Source of the DNA: Alcanivorax sp. 1008
GTDB lineage: Bacteria > Pseudomonadota > Gammaproteobacteria > Pseudomonadales > Alcanivoracaceae
Length of the DNA: 64,000 bases
Reading direction: 5' to 3'
NCBI RefSeq assembly: GCF_020667895.1
Contig: NZ_JAFMPS010000003.1
Coordinates: 125,586 to 189,585 of the forward strand
Position numbers and translations under genes: made by a program. Of the stretch, positions 62,412 through 64,000 are shown in pieces. How positions within the stretch are numbered: position 1 is the first letter of the stretch; every line of letters starts with the position of its first letter. The notes beneath the pieces are model-generated. The model saw nothing but the letters and a program-made list of their open reading frames with translations. It ran no database searches and was not told where the DNA came from.

Positions 62412-64000
62412 AAATGCGCTCCTTAAAGGGTTCCATGCCAACACGCTCATAGGTGTCGATAAACAGCTCGCCATCGTGACGCAGCTCTACATACAGGTTG
62501 ACGATTTTCTCAACAACGTCTGCGACTTCATCTGACTCAAAAGATGGTCCCATTTTGTCGCCGATGCGCGAGACCTTATCGCCACGACCTCCGAGGGTAA
62601 TTTGATAGTACTCGCGACCCTTTTTGTCGACGCCGAGAATGCCGATATGACCGATGTGGTGGTGGCCACATGCATTCATGCACCCGGAAATATTGATATC
62701 CAGTTCGCCCAGATCGTGCAGGTAGTCCATGTCTTCAAAGCGATGCTGAATTGCTTCTGCAATTGGAATCGACTTCGCGTTGGCCAGAGAGCAGTAATCA
62801 CCGCCTGGACAGGCAACAATATCAGTGAGCAACTTGAGGTTTGGCGTCGCCAGACCCATAGACTCCAGTGCCTGCCAAAGATCAAAGAGCTCATCCTGGC
62901 GCACATCTGCCAGAACCATGTTCTGTTGATGGGTTGTGCGCACCTCACCAAAGCTGTAACGGTCGGCAAGATCGGCCACCACATCAAGCTGCTCATCAGT
63001 GATGTCACCGGGGACACGGCCGGTTTTCTTCAGGGTCAGGGTTACTGCCCGATAGCCAGCTTGTTTGTGAGCCCGGGTATTGGTGTGATACCAGCGGCTA
63101 AATGCCTTGTCGCTACTCAGTGCCTGCGAAAGAGCCTGTGGCAGGTCTGTCAGGGAGCTGTAGGCAGGTGCCGGGAAACTGGCACGCATGCGCTCGATCT
63201 CATGCTCAGTGAGAGTTATAGGACCATCTTTAAGTTCGGCAAACTCACGCTCGGTCAGCTCACGGAATTTGTCGCGCCCCATGGCTTTGACAATGATCTT
63301 GATGCGCGCCTTGTATTTGTTATCGCGGATACCGTACTTGTTATAGACCCGCAGAACTGCCTCCAGATAGGCGAGCAGGTATTTGGGCTCGATAAACTCG
63401 CCGATAACTTCGCCTGTCATCGGTGTTCGGCCAAGGCCGCCGCCTGCCCAGATCTGGAAGCCCGTTTCGTCTTGGCCATTTTCGACGATCTGCACGCCGA
63501 TATCGTGTACGCCGATCAGAGCAGGGTCTTCATCCGGCACAGCGTTGACAGCAATCTTGAATTTGCGCGGCAGGTAGGCAAACTCGGGGTTAAACGTTGA
63601 CCATTGACGAATCAGCTCACACCATGGCCGCGGATCATCAATCTCTTTTGCATTGACCCCGGCAAATTCATCGGTGGTGGTGTTGCGGATGCAGTTGCCG
63701 CTGGTCTGGATGGCATGCATCTGCACGCTGGCGAGCGCTTCAAGAATATCCGGTACGTCCTGCAGCTCAGGCCAGTTGAACTGGATGTTCTGACGGGTGC
63801 TGACATGGCAGTAGCCTTTGTCCCAGGTGCGGCAGATGTGGGCAAGCATACGTAGCTGTGCGCTGGCCATCATGCCGTAGGGCACGGCAACGCGGAGCAT
63901 CGGCGCATAGCGCTGCACGTAGAGGCCATTTTGCAGGCGCAGGGGACGGTATTCCTCTTCGGCCAACTTGCCGTCCAGGTAGCGTTGCGTTTGATCGCGG
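62395..64000 (-). CDS. cysI: Sulfite reductase hemoprotein subunit, 5' end outside the window
   Basis: Partial gene: 535 codons to the window edge, with the frame still open at 64000, so about 15-20 N-terminal residues are missing. It is a siroheme/[4Fe-4S] reductase: the four cluster Cys are in VACPGGDYCSLA and ISGCMNACGHHHIG. Other landmarks are LRLQNGLYVQRYAPMLRVA, HVSTRQNIQFNW and SGNCIRNTTTDEFAGV. It reduces sulfite to sulfide for cysteine synthesis. The single-gene layout with DUF934 matches the Pseudomonas type, thought to use ferredoxin rather than CysJ. Likely under CysB control. Confidence 0.93.
   Translation of the reverse strand, partial: RDQTQRYLDGKLAEEEYRPLRLQNGLYVQRYAPMLRVAVPYGMMASAQLRMLAHICRTWDKGYCHVSTRQNIQFNWPELQDVPDILEALASVQMHAIQTSGNCIRNTTTDEFAGVNAKEIDDPRPWCELIRQWSTFNPEFAYLPRKFKIAVNAVPDEDPALIGVHDIGVQIVENGQDETGFQIWAGGGLGRTPMTGEVIGEFIEPKYLLAYLEAVLRVYNKYGIRDNKYKARIKIIVKAMGRDKFRELTEREFAELKDGPITLTEHEIERMRASFPAPAYSSLTDLPQALSQALSSDKAFSRWYHTNTRAHKQAGYRAVTLTLKKTGRVPGDITDEQLDVVADLADRYSFGEVRTTHQQNMVLADVRQDELFDLWQALESMGLATPNLKLLTDIVACPGGDYCSLANAKSIPIAEAIQHRFEDMDYLHDLGELDINISGCMNACGHHHIGHIGILGVDKKGREYYQITLGGRGDKVSRIGDKMGPSFESDEVADVVEKIVNLYVELRHDGELFIDTYERVGMEPFKERIYGPAN

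Noticed and set aside
62602-63600. Plus-strand 332-codon frame opposite cysI
   Set aside because: Shadow of a highly conserved sulfite reductase; no own start signal.

Overview
The window looks like chromosomal DNA of a mid-GC gammaproteobacterium close to the Pseudomonas/Alcanivorax group. From about 29 kb onward the gene order follows the one I recall from Pseudomonas aeruginosa: folD, a tRNA cluster, tig, clpP, clpX, lon, hupB, ppiD, fabI, a Yej/Npp-type peptide importer, mltD, gloB, a methyltransferase, rnhA, dnaQ, fimL, nudC, then sohB, ppsA and cysI. The genus cannot be fixed from sequence reading alone. I saw no insertion sequences, integrases, phage genes, CRISPR arrays or rRNA.

Layout. 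0-3.4 kb: a membrane hybrid histidine kinase, an NAD(P)-binding protein and rraA. 3.4-6.7 kb (minus strand): the methionine salvage genes mtnA-mtnB-mtnD-mtnC behind a small PGPGW membrane protein. 6.8-13 kb: single genes, namely an unknown protein, a PilZ-like protein, an AlgP-like Lys/Ala/Pro-rich protein, a cytosolic 5'-nucleotidase, cysB, a GNAT-nitrilase fusion and thrH. 13-28 kb (minus strand): the unusual region. Five tandem exported proteins carry DUF11-type repeat modules, and one of them is an 1807-residue composite protein with an OmpA-like peptidoglycan-binding domain and a large beta-rich C-terminal half. A 7TMR-DISM histidine kinase and an OmpR-type response regulator lie directly upstream. 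28-30 kb: mdh and folD.

30.3-40.5 kb: a tRNA operon (Pro-TGG, Arg-TCT, His-GTG) leads into the proteostasis block tig-clpP-clpX-lon-hupB-ppiD, with intrinsic terminators after most genes, a degenerate tRNA-Asp-like relic between hupB and ppiD, and fabI convergent to ppiD. 40.6-50.4 kb (minus strand): gloB-mltD-two YejA-type binding proteins-yejB-yejE-yejF, which reads as one peptide or muropeptide import operon. 50.5-59 kb (plus strand): methyltransferase, rnhA, dnaQ, fimL, nudC, a two-TM protein, sohB, an AcuI-type reductase and zntB. 59-64 kb: ppsA, a stand-alone Rieske protein, a DUF934 protein and a sulfite reductase cut by the right edge.

The best candidate for an undescribed system is the 13-28 kb block. 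Its five exported products share a DUF11 end module, the two-component system sits next to them, and the gap between the two contains an 11-bp-periodic direct repeat of the kind OmpR-family regulators bind, plus a CRP/Vfr-like palindrome. A working model is a sensor-controlled cell-surface or extracellular-matrix apparatus built around the giant outer-membrane-type protein. This is inference from gene order and motifs only.
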